From NCBI GenBank assembly GCA_008694505.1, contig VZDJ01004378.1, positions 24,088,560 to 24,152,559 of the forward strand: DNA of 64,000 nucleotides. The letters run 5' to 3'. Source of the DNA: Cyanoderma ruficeps (taxonomy: Eukaryota; Chordata; Aves; Passeriformes; Timaliidae). How positions within the stretch are numbered: position 1 is the stretch's first letter; every line of letters begins with the position of its first letter. Both the position numbers and the translations under genes were made by a program. The notes under the pieces were generated by a model. It was not told where the DNA came from. It saw only the letters and a list, made by a program, of their open reading frames with translations, and made no database searches. Below are positions 1 to 12,970 of the stretch, one piece after another.

Positions 1-3000
1 GGAGGGAATTTGGAACAAACCAATATGAACATGTTACAAAATATATAAAACATTGAAAACCAAATTCTGCACTGCTACATTTAAGTACAATCTTCCCTTT
101 TTCTTATTTCTGCTCATTTCTTCTGTAAATTATGCAGTGACAGGCTTTTTATAGTCAATATAGTTTCTCATTGATATAATTTCTAGAAGCAGATATTAAA
201 CTTTAAGAGGACTCACATGTAGGTTAAAAATCCAAAATTTAGGTGTCCAAGTTTTAGCTGTATGTGAATCAACTTTTTAGTCTCATGCTCCACAGGTGGA
301 CTTCTAACTAGGTATTTCAACAAAACCCAGTGAAGTGGACATTAATAATCATAGCACTATTCTTCCAAGTAACAGTGGCCCATGCTAAGGCCATGACTTC
401 CCCAAAATGTCTAAACATCTGCCTGCTGGTGGGGAGGAGGAAGGAAATTCCTGTTTTGTTTGGCTTGCATTCACAGCTTTGCTTCATCTGTTGAACTGTC
501 TCTGTCAGAACCCACAAGTTTTCAGCTTTTCCCCTTTGAGCCGCCCCTCCATCCTGCTGGGGCAGAAGTGGGGAGTGACTGGGTGGTTGCATAGGTGCTG
601 GCTGGGGTCAACCCATCACAATAAAAACTGAATAGAGCCCTTTGCTTATATAAAAATATCTACACAAAGACATACCAGTGTTTCATATAATATCCTTTGC
701 TGGACTGGACTCATACTGGACTGTCTGCATAGAAACTATTTCCTTATTCAGTTTTGAAACTGATTCAAGAACTCCAAAGGCTCAGCAGATTTTCTGAAGG
801 TTGTAATTTTCTCCTATTTCACTTTTTAGCACTGCTAGTCCACTTCTTACTATTGAATATTTAGCTTTCCAACTGCTTTACAGTGCTGAGCAGCAAAAAT
901 CAAGTTACACAAAACACATCACATTTATTTTTACACACTCCTAATGCTGTTGTTGCACGATCTGATCACTGAAAACTGTGCATAGGCTGGACAAAAGCAT
1001 AAGTCTCGTGGGCAGAAAGGAATGCCTAATTGAGCATTTATTTATAGCAGCAAATGACTGCTTCCCCTACAAGCGTTGAACACCTCACTTGATTATGAAC
1101 CCAACATTTGACAGCCTGCATGATCTGTGAGTCAATAGGTGCAGCAGTACTTTCTGGATAGATTAAATCTTGAAATGGAGTGGGCGGGGGGGAGAAACTG
1201 TGGAGAGAAAGATAATTGAACGAAACTAAGGAGTAAAATCACAGTCATTGAAATACACTTAATTGAAAATTCCTGTTAAAGTATATGTGGGGCATAAAAT
1301 TACTAACACTGGAAAATTAAACTGACTCCTAGGAAGGTTAGGGTAAGAAATTTTGTTCTCAATTGCTTTAGTCAATTTTTCTATTCATTGATGCAAATCA
1401 GCTAACTTTAGGATTACTTTGACATAAATGAGGGCAAGTAGATTCAGTCATTCAGAGAATGACTTTAAAGGAAAACTTACTTTTGATTTATTTTTGTAGT
1501 ACAAACTTTAACCTATAGAAAAAGTATTAATATAGAAAAACTGAAATGGATGAAGAAAGAAAATCTTATGCCATTTAGTCTACTTTGAATATTCTATTGT
1601 ATATTATAGTTACATAATATGCACATTAAATTTTAAATATTTCTTGTATATATAATATATTTTATATATTTATGTATAAAAAGCCTCATGTACATATATA
1701 TATAATCAACTTTTTTAATACTTTAAATGCACACAAATGTAAGGTATTTGATAAATTAATAAAAATAATTTGATAAATTGATAAATAAATAAAAGCTATT
1801 TTTGCTCCACAAAGCATTACCCTACTTTCTTTTTGAAAAATCAGATACTGCAAAGTCTATGCTTTTTAAATAAAACAGGTCACCAATGTGCATTTTATGG
1901 TAGAAGACTAGCTTGGTGGAAGTGTTTAAAACACTTAGGAATGTACCTTTTTTACTAACTGTAAATGTGTCCTTAATGTCCTTAAATTGCCCCCTTAGAG
2001 AAGCAATTCTTCTTGAATTCAGAGAGTAATATTAAAACTTTAATCCTCATTCCTTTCTTTTTCCAATAAAAATTCTGTAAGGGAGGTGTGGCAGACTTTT
2101 TAAAACTATATAAAGTTAAAATTTAGTTCATTAAAGTACAACAGTAAGACATTTGCTGAGCATCAGAAGCATTTTTTCCATACAAATGAGTTTAAAAAAC
2201 CCTTACACTGTGGAGCTATTCATTAAGAATTTTAATCATCTTAAATTCTTCACTCCATGGGTGCTGATCTGATGGGTCCATAATTCAGTACATAAGAATA
2301 GGACTACATTAGAATTTAAAAAGAACAGTCTTCATGGTCACAGAGGGCCAGTTTTAGACCTTCATGAATAATACACAGACAGGCAAGGAAAGAGATTTCA
2401 CTCAGCATTCTAACCTGAACAATTTTAGAAGAGTTTTGGAATAAATGAGTTTCTTTGATTCTATTCAGCTTTAAGGATTTCACAATCAGCACATTCTAAA
2501 TTTACTACCAATGTATGAATAAGCTATAAGTACTGGATAACTTATTTTCACCAAATGATATTGGTCCAATACAATGTTGTATTACTTCAATTTAATTAAA
2601 TTAATTAAGATTTGTGCTTATAATTGTTACTATTATAGTCACAAAATAAAACTGGTCCTGCAAATTATTAGTTGTGTAAAACATTACTCTTGTCCCTGGA
2701 AAATGATTCTGTAGTATCTTGTTACTTCTCCTCGCCCCTTGAATTTCAATGAAACTTAAATTGTCCATGCTTGGCCAGATTGAGAAAGTTGGGATTCTTA
2801 GAAGCATTTCCCCAGTTCTCTCTATAAATTTACAGCTCTGAATTACATAAAATCCTCTTGAGAATTTAGAAAAAGCAGTGCTGGTTTCATCTAGAAAGGT
2901 AGAACAAGGAGAGTGGGAGCACAAAACACCCTCAGAGACAGCAGCATGTGAACAACTCATAAAATGTGGTCCTACCCTTTCAGGAAAGCCATTACAGTGG

Positions 3001-5349
3001 AAACTTCTGAAACCACTCTGATACCTTGTCTATCCATTATCTTTCACCTTTTCAAGGGGTCCATGAGATTATTACGAGGAAAATTACCACTGTACTCATT
3101 AATCCAATCTGATCAGAAAAAGTTTAAAACAGCAGTTTTAATCATGTATTCCATCTTCTCCTAAAGCTGTTTTAGCTTCTAAAATAGATACAAAATTTAG
3201 TAATCTATTTTTAAAAGAGCAACAATATTTAAATTAATTCATTCTTCTCATAGATGATTAAGAAATGAACAAGGGAGGGAAAAAAAAGAAAAAGGAAGGA
3301 ACATATTAGTGTCAATATCAATTTAAATGCACAATAATTTATTCTCTCCAGAGAAAGAAACTTATTTCCTAAGCTGGTATGTGGCAACACATCTCTTGAA
3401 CTTTCTATACAACAACAAATACCTCAGAAAAATCATGTTGGCACTGCGTCTTTCTTTTCGTCCTTTCTCTATCCTATCTTGGTGCCTACTTCCATTCTTC
3501 CATTTTCATTGGAAAAGGTGCTTGCATTTCCATTTACTCATTGATTTTGCTATCCTTTTCAGGTCTGTGCACACCTCTGTAAAAAATCTCCTATCACCAG
3601 TGAGAAACATGTCTGAGATAGAGATCCAACATTTTTTAAAGAAATAAAGGTTTTTTTTATTCAATGCATCAATAAAATAGTATTTTCTATTAGTTTGCTT
3701 TCAGACCAAAGTGGCATTATATACATCATATGTTAAATGCATAATTCTATAATAAAATCCTACATTAAAAGGATAACATAATAAAAGTGATATTGAATCT
3801 TTGTCTTAACATTGTCTATACTTTGATTTTCATTAAAATTGCCCCAATATTTTTTTTCATTTATTTGTAATACTTGTTCCATTCACCCTTTGGGCTGCTG
3901 CAATTTCTTTGGGCCATTATATTACACTCTTCATCTGCATTTCTCTAATCTCATCACTATCTGAATCTTATTTCTTTTTGATATTAAAGATTTTAGAAAC
4001 AAGCAAACGAGTTTGGGAAAGAAGAGCAGAATAGTCCATTGTTCACATAAAGTAAGGTTGCTGGTAGCATCTTCATATCCCTCTGGAACAAAACTGATAA
4101 AATAATATAGTTTAGGAACACTTTCTAATTAAAAGTAATAGAAAAATTGTTAGTTATGGAAGTCATAATGTGATTAAAAGTTTAGAATTTACAAGTACAT
4201 TTTTTTCTGTTCTAAAGAAAATTAATCTGCGGTAACTAAAGATTCAAATATAAAATGTACTAAATACCTCCTTGATTATCTCATTCAAAAGACAGGTAGT
4301 GTTAATCTGCTTTAGCTTAATCTCTTTGAGGGAAGGGAAAAGACTTCCATACACGAGTTTAATGCTTCTTAAATTCACATCATTAATTAGCAGAACTATC
4401 CTAACTGTAGAATAGACTTGCCCTAAAAGACAGAATGATCAAGAACATTGAAAGTTGCACTGGGATTAATTTAAATAGAAGATTTCAGGGAATCTGCTGC
4501 TGAGACATACTTTACCAGCTCATGTCATTTTACTAACTACTTAGGAAAGGGCAGTCTCAGCACTATTAAAACAACTTTTCAGCAATGAAAAACACTTGCT
4601 TTGAGCAAAGACAGTTTGTAGAAGAGCAATTGTTCAGAGAAATGTGCATTAAGGCATTAAGGATTCTGGATAAAGTGAAGAGTGTAGCAATTGAGAGTAA
4701 AATTCTTATTAGCATTTCTATTTTAATATTTTTTTCTGTTGATTTTTAATAGACAAAAAATAACTTTGGTTTATTGGGGGCAAGAACAGTTCAAAGAAAA
4801 CAACTGTGTCATCAGAGGTAAGCATCTGAAAAAAGAGGAGTGAATCCTGGAAAAGAAATTCTAGATGGTAATTTGTAAATGTAATTGAAAGAATTTAACA
4901 TGTGTATGCCTAAGGCATAATAACAATCACTGCCCTCAATAATTCTAATAGCAAATAATCAATAATGACACTTCAAAGGAAAGGTTGAAAAACCAAAGAA
5001 GGGTCGTTTTTATTCCCATTTGCTTTCCAGTATCTTCTTATACACAGCACAGAAAGATTTCTGCATATTCAATAGTCTCATGATTTATTTTCAAATTTTA
5101 TACTCTTTTGTCAAGGAATCTATAAACCTGAAAGAATGTTGCTGAAACTTCCAAAGTACTACTTAAGATATACTTAAAAATGTGTTTGCCTTTGCTATTT
5201 GGCATGTACGTACAAAACAGGGCTCTTACATTTCCTATATCCCTTTTCACAGATTTTGGGCCAACTGGGGAGGGGGAGGTGGGGAAGGACCTCTTTTCAT
5301 ATAAATGTATTTCGATATTTCTGATTAGTTGTGGCCTTTTCTGCACTCC
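1..5349. other. AT-rich non-coding sequence
   Basis: No gene or recognisable transposable element is visible. The open frames here (for example 2601-2960 minus and 3327-3647 plus) have low-complexity, intron-like composition, no domain I recognise and no splice-site context. The stretch includes an AT-alternating tract at 1644-1709 and short A/T runs. It could be intergenic or intronic. Ancient, highly diverged repeats cannot be excluded by eye. Confidence 0.6.
1644..1709. repeat. TA-rich low-complexity tract
   Basis: The tract is mostly alternating T and A, with several short TATATA runs broken by single bases. It is a degenerate dinucleotide repeat with no sign of regulatory function. Confidence 0.6.
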
Positions 5350-5690
5350 TGCTGCTAGTTCAGTCTAGTTTTGCAGCACTGCCTTTCTCCCACTTCCCTC
5401 CCCTGTGTGTTGCCATCCCAGGCTGGTCCAACATGACTAGAGCAGGGATGGGGATGCAGTGTCAGGGGGCCGTTTGCTCTCTAGACTCTCCTGCCTCTCC
5501 TTCAGGCCAAGTACAGGAGCCAGCCTTGGAGGCAATGCTTCCTGGGGATGGGCAGTGAGGGGAGGCTGCTCCATCTCAGCAGAACAGGAGATCATCATGT
5601 TGTTACAGAATCTCTTCTGCTGCCTGCTGCAGCCTCCTCCATGGGCAGAGGATCCAGAGGAAAAGGATGCCAGTAAGAATACAGAAATCA
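5350..5690. other. GC-richer patch, unassigned
   Basis: This segment of about 340 bases is clearly richer in G and C than its surroundings and holds overlapping open frames on both strands (5331-5558 plus, 5459-5728 plus, 5437-5691 minus). Open frames in several frames at once are expected from GC-rich DNA, where stop codons are rare, and do not indicate coding. A G-rich run (three G4-5 blocks) lies just upstream near 5266-5284. The patch may be an old retroelement fragment or a regulatory island, but I do not recognise a family. Confidence 0.4.
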
Positions 5691-6381
5691 CAGTCCTCAG
5701 CCGTAATCAAGTCAAATGCAGATTTTGATTTCTTCTTTAAAACAGTTAAAAGTACTGCAGCTTTCCTTTGTATTGTAATAATGTTTAATTTATTTTAAAA
5801 CAAATGAAACTGCAAAACCAGCATAAAATGAATCTATGGATGTTAACAGTTAACAATTTTGACTCATTATTTTCCATAGTTTTATAGGCATGGGTAAAAT
5901 GAAAATCTAAGTAATAACTGTATTAGTATCCACAATTGTTTAGTAACTCCTATTAAACCATATGAGAATTATTTATGAGTTTTAAGAGCGATTCCATACA
6001 AAAGGGACTGAGATATTAATTTAAATAATTAGAAATGAGGTTTTCTTCATTTTTAGTCTAAGAATCTTGAAAAAGATACAATTATGTTAAGAGTAAAACC
6101 TACGTAAAATGATAAAGCTGTGAGACAATTCATGTGCACTGAAGCGAAAATGCCTCTCATTCTTAGCAGGTAATAAACATCTAAGTATTCCATCCTCCAA
6201 CTAAATCATCATCAGAAATATAACCAAAATTAAAGCAAAGAATAATCTTTGCAGTTAGCAATAAAGATTTATAACTTTCTTATTAATTTATGTCTCTGTC
6301 CAAAATTATGCCAAATAGATACAGGGGAATTTTATTTTTTCAATCACTTGGTTCTGTCCAGACAGAAGAGATCTGGTTCTG

Positions 6382-6567
6382 TTAACTTTTGCAGTATCTA
6401 GGAGGAGGCATAGGCAGGACCCAGAGATTATTCCATATCACCTCATGACATTTGCCTGGGATGGGAGAGGAGCAAGGAGGGGAGGGATCTCTTCCAGGGA
6501 GAAGGGATTCCTTCTGATTGAGGTAGTGTGGCTGAGGTCGGGTTGGGTCAGGTTCTCTGGGAAGCAT
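6382..6567 (+). mobile_element. Possible diverged LTR fragment
   Basis: A moderately GC-rich segment contains an attattccatat...catgaca core followed by a purine-rich run. Its order resembles the U3 segment of the LTR at about 39480-39969, where a similar attcctgaccatatgaca core precedes the TATA box and a GGAGGAAGG run. Here no TATA box, polyadenylation signal or LTR end can be seen, so only a short internal piece would remain. The resemblance is by eye and weak. Confidence 0.25.
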
Positions 6568-9368
6568 TTTGCATGCGAAACAAAAATAGTTGGACCACTT
6601 CCTGCATTCCTATGACTCTAACTCATTTGAATTTTTAATTGACAAGAACATGACTGACTTTAATCTTAATTGCATTATCCTTCCAATGCAGAAATTGGAC
6701 AAGAGGAATACATAAAAGATATACCAGCGCAGTTAAGTTCTTCACCTAAGTAAATAGTTAAACACTTGATTGTGTAAGGAAGCTCAGTTAACATCAGTAG
6801 AGCTACCCAGCTGCTTTAAGCCAAATGTCTGTTTACCAACTTTGCTGGTCTAGGACCTTAATAAATAATTTTTATGTCACATCTTTTTTTTTATACAGAG
6901 GCAAATGATAAATCTTGTGAGTTAAACAATAAATCTTCTGACTCAAAATGCTTTTCTTGCAATTTTATGAGCATCAAGAACAAGGTGGTGTCATCCATCA
7001 CAGAGATAGTGTCCCTAACAAAGTAATTTTTTTAATGCTTTGAGACTTGCTGTTGTAAGGAATGTAAGGAGCATCACAGGCCTAACAGCCTCTCTGAAGA
7101 ATTCATGATAAGACACAATAAGTTTCCTACTGAAGTAGATATCATCAGACTATCCAACACAGACCCAGTGAAGCTACGAAGTCATTTTACCCCAAATAAG
7201 AAATGGATTGTGAAGCTCTTCCACATCTCAGACATAGTTTTGGATTGAAATTCTGCCAATCTCTACTAGAATACTTAATTTCAAGTACAAATTAATATTA
7301 TTTTTTAATGCTATCAGTGAGTACTTGTTTTTGTATTCAGGAGAGTTTACTACATGCCTAATATCTAATTTGCATTTCAGAATAAAACTGGACTACTACC
7401 CAAAGTAGCAATGTAGGTAAGAACCTATTATAATGCACGACAGTTTGCACATTTAGTAAAAAATCTGATATCTCAAAATCTTTAGGAATGTAATTTAAAC
7501 CAGCATCGGGTTTCTATCTATTCCCACTAACTAATGACATTCAATTTGTCAATCCTTTGGAAAGCCAACACAAAGTAAATGATTGCAATATCTATTTCCT
7601 TTTTAGGGAAATATTCATACTGTTGATCAATTGAAAGTGCAGTATTGCTTTAATAGGAAGAATAGAAAGTTATTGACTTATATACTAGGCCTGCCCAAAG
7701 AAAACTGGATAGGGAATATTGACTTTTTAAGTCAAATTATAAAGTCTGAGAAATCTCTTCTTTTCTTTTCTCTTCTTTTTTTTTATTTTTTAAATTTTGA
7801 TTCTCTCTTTTTTCCATTAATTTAATTCAGTCTTTCAAGATCATTTCCAGTTCTGCAAACATGATTTAAATCCCGATGCAGTTCATGTTCATGCAGTTCA
7901 TATGGTGGCATTGATCAGCTACAGACCAAGAGAAGTAAAAATATAAGAAATATATTTCTTGATTTCTTATCTGTGATTGAAATCACAATTATTCACTTTT
8001 TCTTTCATCACTAAACCACTCAGCAATAAAAAACAGAAAATTTATCCTGCCAATCAAACTGGGGGCGTGACAGACAATGGATTTGTAAGATTCCACACTT
8101 GAATACACTTTTTCCCCCCCTTCTTTCCCATTAAACCTTTATCATATATCAACACTATCATCAAAATTATATATTTGGATGACATTTTGCTTGTAATATA
8201 GAAGGCTGAACAAATCCTTAAAAAATCTCCAACCAATAAAAACCCCACAAAGCCTCACAGTTCTAGTGACTTATGACAAAGATTAGGAATTGAAACCAAG
8301 TGTTTTACGAGATTGCATTATCTGTATTCCACTTGAACAAGCAAAAGCCATAAAAAGTCTCACAATAAATTCTGTTACAAAAGACTAAGGTAAATCAACA
8401 ACTCTCCAAAGTATCTCGCAGCTGCACAATAGAAGTCCTAGTTATCAAAACCAAATGAAAGACAGAAGACCAATAAATATCATGAACAAGCCAGCATCTA
8501 GTACCCACATAGTGATACTCATCCCCTAGGGATTTTAACACAGACATTAATTATGTCTTCAGCAGAGCACAGCTGCCATTTACTAAGGCAGACCTCATTT
8601 CACACCAATAACTAAAATCTCACTTAAAGAATGGTAAGTGATGAGCTAAATTCTGTTCTGAATTCCCTAGGTGCCTACTGTCAAACGCTGTGCCAGCAAG
8701 TATCAGACATGAAGGTCTGATGCTATGCAAGCATGGAAAATTATGACCAATATCAACTTAGTAAGCTATAATTCCATAAATGATATACACAGGGACTTAA
8801 AATTCTGACTATATTACTAGATCTTGCAATAGAAAGAAAGAAATCTTGAAATGCAAGGGGAAAAAAATAGATAAAATGAAAAAAATATACAAGAAACAAC
8901 AGGGATTTGATAGTCCAAAAAAGGTCAAAAAGTTTCAGCTTCAACAGAATCAGTATAAAGACTGCAAAAATATTACAATCCATTTTTTGTTTTATATTGG
9001 ACTGCACTTAGTCATATCCTAACAATTCAGAGAAGCCATAATTATTCTTTACAGCAATACACAAAGTTTTCTGTATTCCAGCCCTGACAAACTGAGATTA
9101 TCACTCATATGTAAGTATATGTTAGATGCAAAAGGCTTCACAGGAATTCCTTAAGTCCCCTCTGGCTCTGTTGAATGTGTCTATATCCAGACTATGATTT
9201 ATCATCTACTGTTACTTCTCAAAATACCATGTGCATGGGAAAGAAACCAAAGGTAAAGGGCATCAAGACACACACAAATAATTTTTCTCAGATAAGGTAT
9301 CCTGATACATAGTGTTAGGTACAGATAGTACATTCACAGGAGCCCAGCCTCAGTCATGGGAGCTGAAA

Positions 9369-9388
9369 CTTAAATTTTAAAATTTAAG
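9369..9388. repeat. 20-bp perfect palindrome
   Basis: The 20 bases read identically on both strands (cttaaatttt followed by its exact complement in reverse), with no loop. It lies in AT-rich sequence with no neighbouring gene. Such palindromes arise by chance in AT-rich DNA, but this is the longest perfect one I noticed in the window. Confidence 0.85.
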
Positions 9389-12300
9389 GGAGACTATGGT
9401 ATCTGCAGTCTGCATGTATTACTGTAGCCTTTTCAATGTTCTGTATTTTGTGGCCTGGTTTTTTTTTTCTGTATTTGCTTGCAGATTACTAAAACTGTAA
9501 CCATGAAAAACTGTCACTAGCAAATGAAATTTCCAAAAGCTAACAAAATCAAAGATAATTCTGTTTACTATTAACTTTCAAGGACTATATAACAGTTTTG
9601 GGAGTTATGGCAGCAAATGTGAAATGTCATAAACCTGTTATCATAACAAAGATTCTCACAGTAATTTAAAATAGTATCAACTCTGTGCAATCATGACTGT
9701 ATTTCGAAACAAATTATTGTAGCGTCATTCATCATGACTGATAGTCGTGAGAGGATGTAAACCTGGACTGCAAGATTTGCTTTGGATCATATTTCACCTG
9801 TGGCTAACACACAGCCTCTAACCTTCAGCTAAAAAGGTTGACAATGTTGAATTTTAATGAGAGAGAGGAGAAGGGGAAAAGAGTGAAAAGCAGTGAGAGA
9901 GAAGGAATGGTTGTTTTGAACATTTAAATGCTTTTCTTCTCTGCTGTTAGAAGAACCATGAAAAAATAGTTCAGAACATAGCTTCTTTTTTGTTTCTTAT
10001 AGAAGTACAAAAAGACTGTAACTATTTTATCTGTACATGACAACTGCAACAGGATTAAAACAGAATTGCTGAAAACTCCTTGGTGATTGTAAAGACAAAT
10101 TTGAAGGGAAAATTTTTTGTTCCTTTTCAAGACTCAGTGAAATTCCCATTGTGTCAGGAGATGGGGAAGAGTAGGATACCTTGATTAGATAAATTGAGGA
10201 AACACTCAAATACCAATGAAATACAAACTTACTAATTAAATAAACTGCAACAGTATTACAAAGATTATATTAAAATATTGGCTAGTAATTGACTACCACT
10301 TTTTTATACAGTATCTAAATACTACATGTTTCACAGGGATTGTTCTGCCTTTGAAATAAATGAAAATCGCCAGGAGAAAGAAATATCTAAAATAAGCCGA
10401 TCAGAGAAACTGGAGCACAGGTTCATATTTTCATCTTGACCATAACTATGACATTTTAATCAAAATTCAATAATTACAGTTCCTTCATATTTACACTATT
10501 TACACTCTTTATAGCTTAGTACTAGAAATAAAAGCTAGTGTTCAGCCATGTTTAAGAAAAACAGTAAAATTTTTGAGGGGACCAGTCCTGAGAAGCAGTC
10601 TTTCTTGCAATTTCCAAAAAATGGCCCTGAATGCAAACTATTTTTCACTTTTTAAAAAGTTTACCTTGCTCTATTATCACCTCTTTTTGCCTGCATAGCT
10701 CTGCATCACTGTCAACGATATTGGGAGGTGTGCTAATTCCTGTGTTCTGTTCTGATACATGCAATTCCAGTACAAGTTCCATATTGCAACACATCAAAAT
10801 GTTTATCAATAGTACCAATATACTTCACTCCTCCTCTGAACCAAACCAATCATCAGCTACAAACTTTGCTCATCAATACATCAAGACGTTGGAAAATGAT
10901 AACTGTACACAGCAAGAGCTTTGGTTTTAATGTCATTTAGCAACTTCCTCATTCATTTTCCACCCACACTATATTAGTTTTATTTCCTTTACAAATGCAT
11001 CAAGTAACTTTATGCTTACACATGCATGCAATACACCCTTAATAGAAGCTATATTATACTTTTCCATGTTCCAAGAAAAACATATTTTTTAAACTGATCA
11101 TAATTTTAGCTTCACACTAATTGCATCTATTGCAGGTCAACTTGACTAATGACGTGTTTATCTAACAGTTCAGATCTTTGATTACCACTTCTGTAGACAT
11201 ATATGAGTTATCCTCGGGACTAATGATAGCATATCTATAATGATATAAGGACTAGTGTGGGTTGAAAATTCAACCTAGGCACTAGAACATTTTGTTTGTA
11301 TTTAGTTCTGTTCAGAGTTGGCTACACAAATTAATTGCCTGATTTCTAGTTTAAAATAAATCTCATGGCTAATTATACTCCAATCTACATTTGAATTACA
11401 GGGTGAAAAAATGTTTCAGCCAAACAAATACCTTAGGAAAAAGAAGTTACAATATTTACCTCTTTGTTTCTGTGACAATAATCAGCACAAATGCTGTGCT
11501 CTAGCACATGCTTCACATACAACCTGTGTTGTGGGGCCTTGTACAAACAACTACCGTAGTTGTATTTAACAGAATTTAGCAGACATATCCTAAGTGATAC
11601 AATGGGGAAGGGAAATGTAGCTTGGGTATATAAATCTGTATTGTCAGTGATTTCATTATCACACAGTGAATGTTTTAATATTGAAATATTCAAAGTATAA
11701 GACTCTATATAAAGTAAACAATGAAAATACAAATTGCTTAAGCAAATTTTTTCATTCAAAACTCATTTACTGTATAAATATTCTGCTAAATCCCTGCATC
11801 AATGTAACAGGATTTTTGTGTGCTTTTTTAGGATAACAGCAAGAAACAGAGAATTAGCTGCCCTTATGATTGAATCTTCACAGTCACTATACATCTGAGG
11901 TCCTTGCTGGTTCAATTAAGAACTCGGTTGATGTGGCAAATGATTGGACTCAGTTTCATTAGTGGGTTTGCCCTTCTACAGTAAATTTGCCTCACTTAAC
12001 AAAGCAAAAAGATGTCAGCTTAGTATACAGTAATTTAAAATGAACCATTCAGCAAGACATAATCATCTGGTGTTTACCTCTCTTTCCTCCCTTCTTTTCC
12101 CTTTCCCCTCTTCAATACCTAGTATCTGCTGGACAGAGTTCAAATCCGAACTCTCTCAACATAAGAAAATAGATGACTCTTCTTGAGTCCTTAGATTTGA
12201 ATTCATCTCTTCAGGGAAAATACTTCCTATTTCATTGCTTTCCAGGAGAGAGCAAGAGGTGGCATAAACATGGTCATGACTCTCAGGGTGATTTTATTCC

Positions 12301-12912
12301 AGTGGAAAATTTCCAAACCTGAGAAAAACTTTTCACAGTCTGTTCAATCCATGGCTTTTTTTCCCTCATGTCTAAAATAGGAAAAAAAGTGTAGGAAATA
12401 TTAAATTATTTCAGAAAGAAATAAATATTTTTTGTGTTGCATACGTTATATCTACTAATGACTTAGAATGCAAAAATTTGATTTGCAAAGTATAAGAAAT
12501 GAAGGTATTTTACATAAAAATCCTTATGTAAAGAGTTTTTATTCCCATTGGAATGTGATGGCTAAGGGAAGAAAAAGATTTAGTCGACATAGTTATCTTT
12601 TGAAAACTCATTGTAAGATTGATTTTGTACTTTTTTCTTTAAAATAAATTTGATACTGACTTTTCTTCATCATGTAGAAAACAGTATAAAAAAAGTTTCA
12701 TTATTTTCAACCTTGTTCACTTCATCAACAAGAAAAAGTGTACAATAAATAAATGGGTTTTTTAAAAAATTTTCCAGAAATTTTTTTGGTTAGTATGCTT
12801 GAAATAATTAAATACTGACTTAGTACAGAAGCATTTTTGGTCTGAATTGTAGGTATATGGCTGAATGAAGAAAACAAGGCAATTAATGGGGTTTGTATGG
12901 GAAAAAAACCCA

Positions 12913-12970
12913 TAAATATATATACACACATATATATGTACACCCTCTCTATATATAGTGTATATATAGT
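12913..12970. repeat. TA/CA microsatellite
   Basis: Alternating TATATA and CACACA blocks, interrupted by CCCTCTCT, make a compound degenerate dinucleotide repeat of about 58 bases. It is likely to vary in length between individuals. No function is suggested. Confidence 0.8.

Noticed and set aside
2601..2960. 119-codon minus-strand open frame as a gene
   Set aside because: No recognisable family, AT-rich irregular composition, and no splice signals flanking it.
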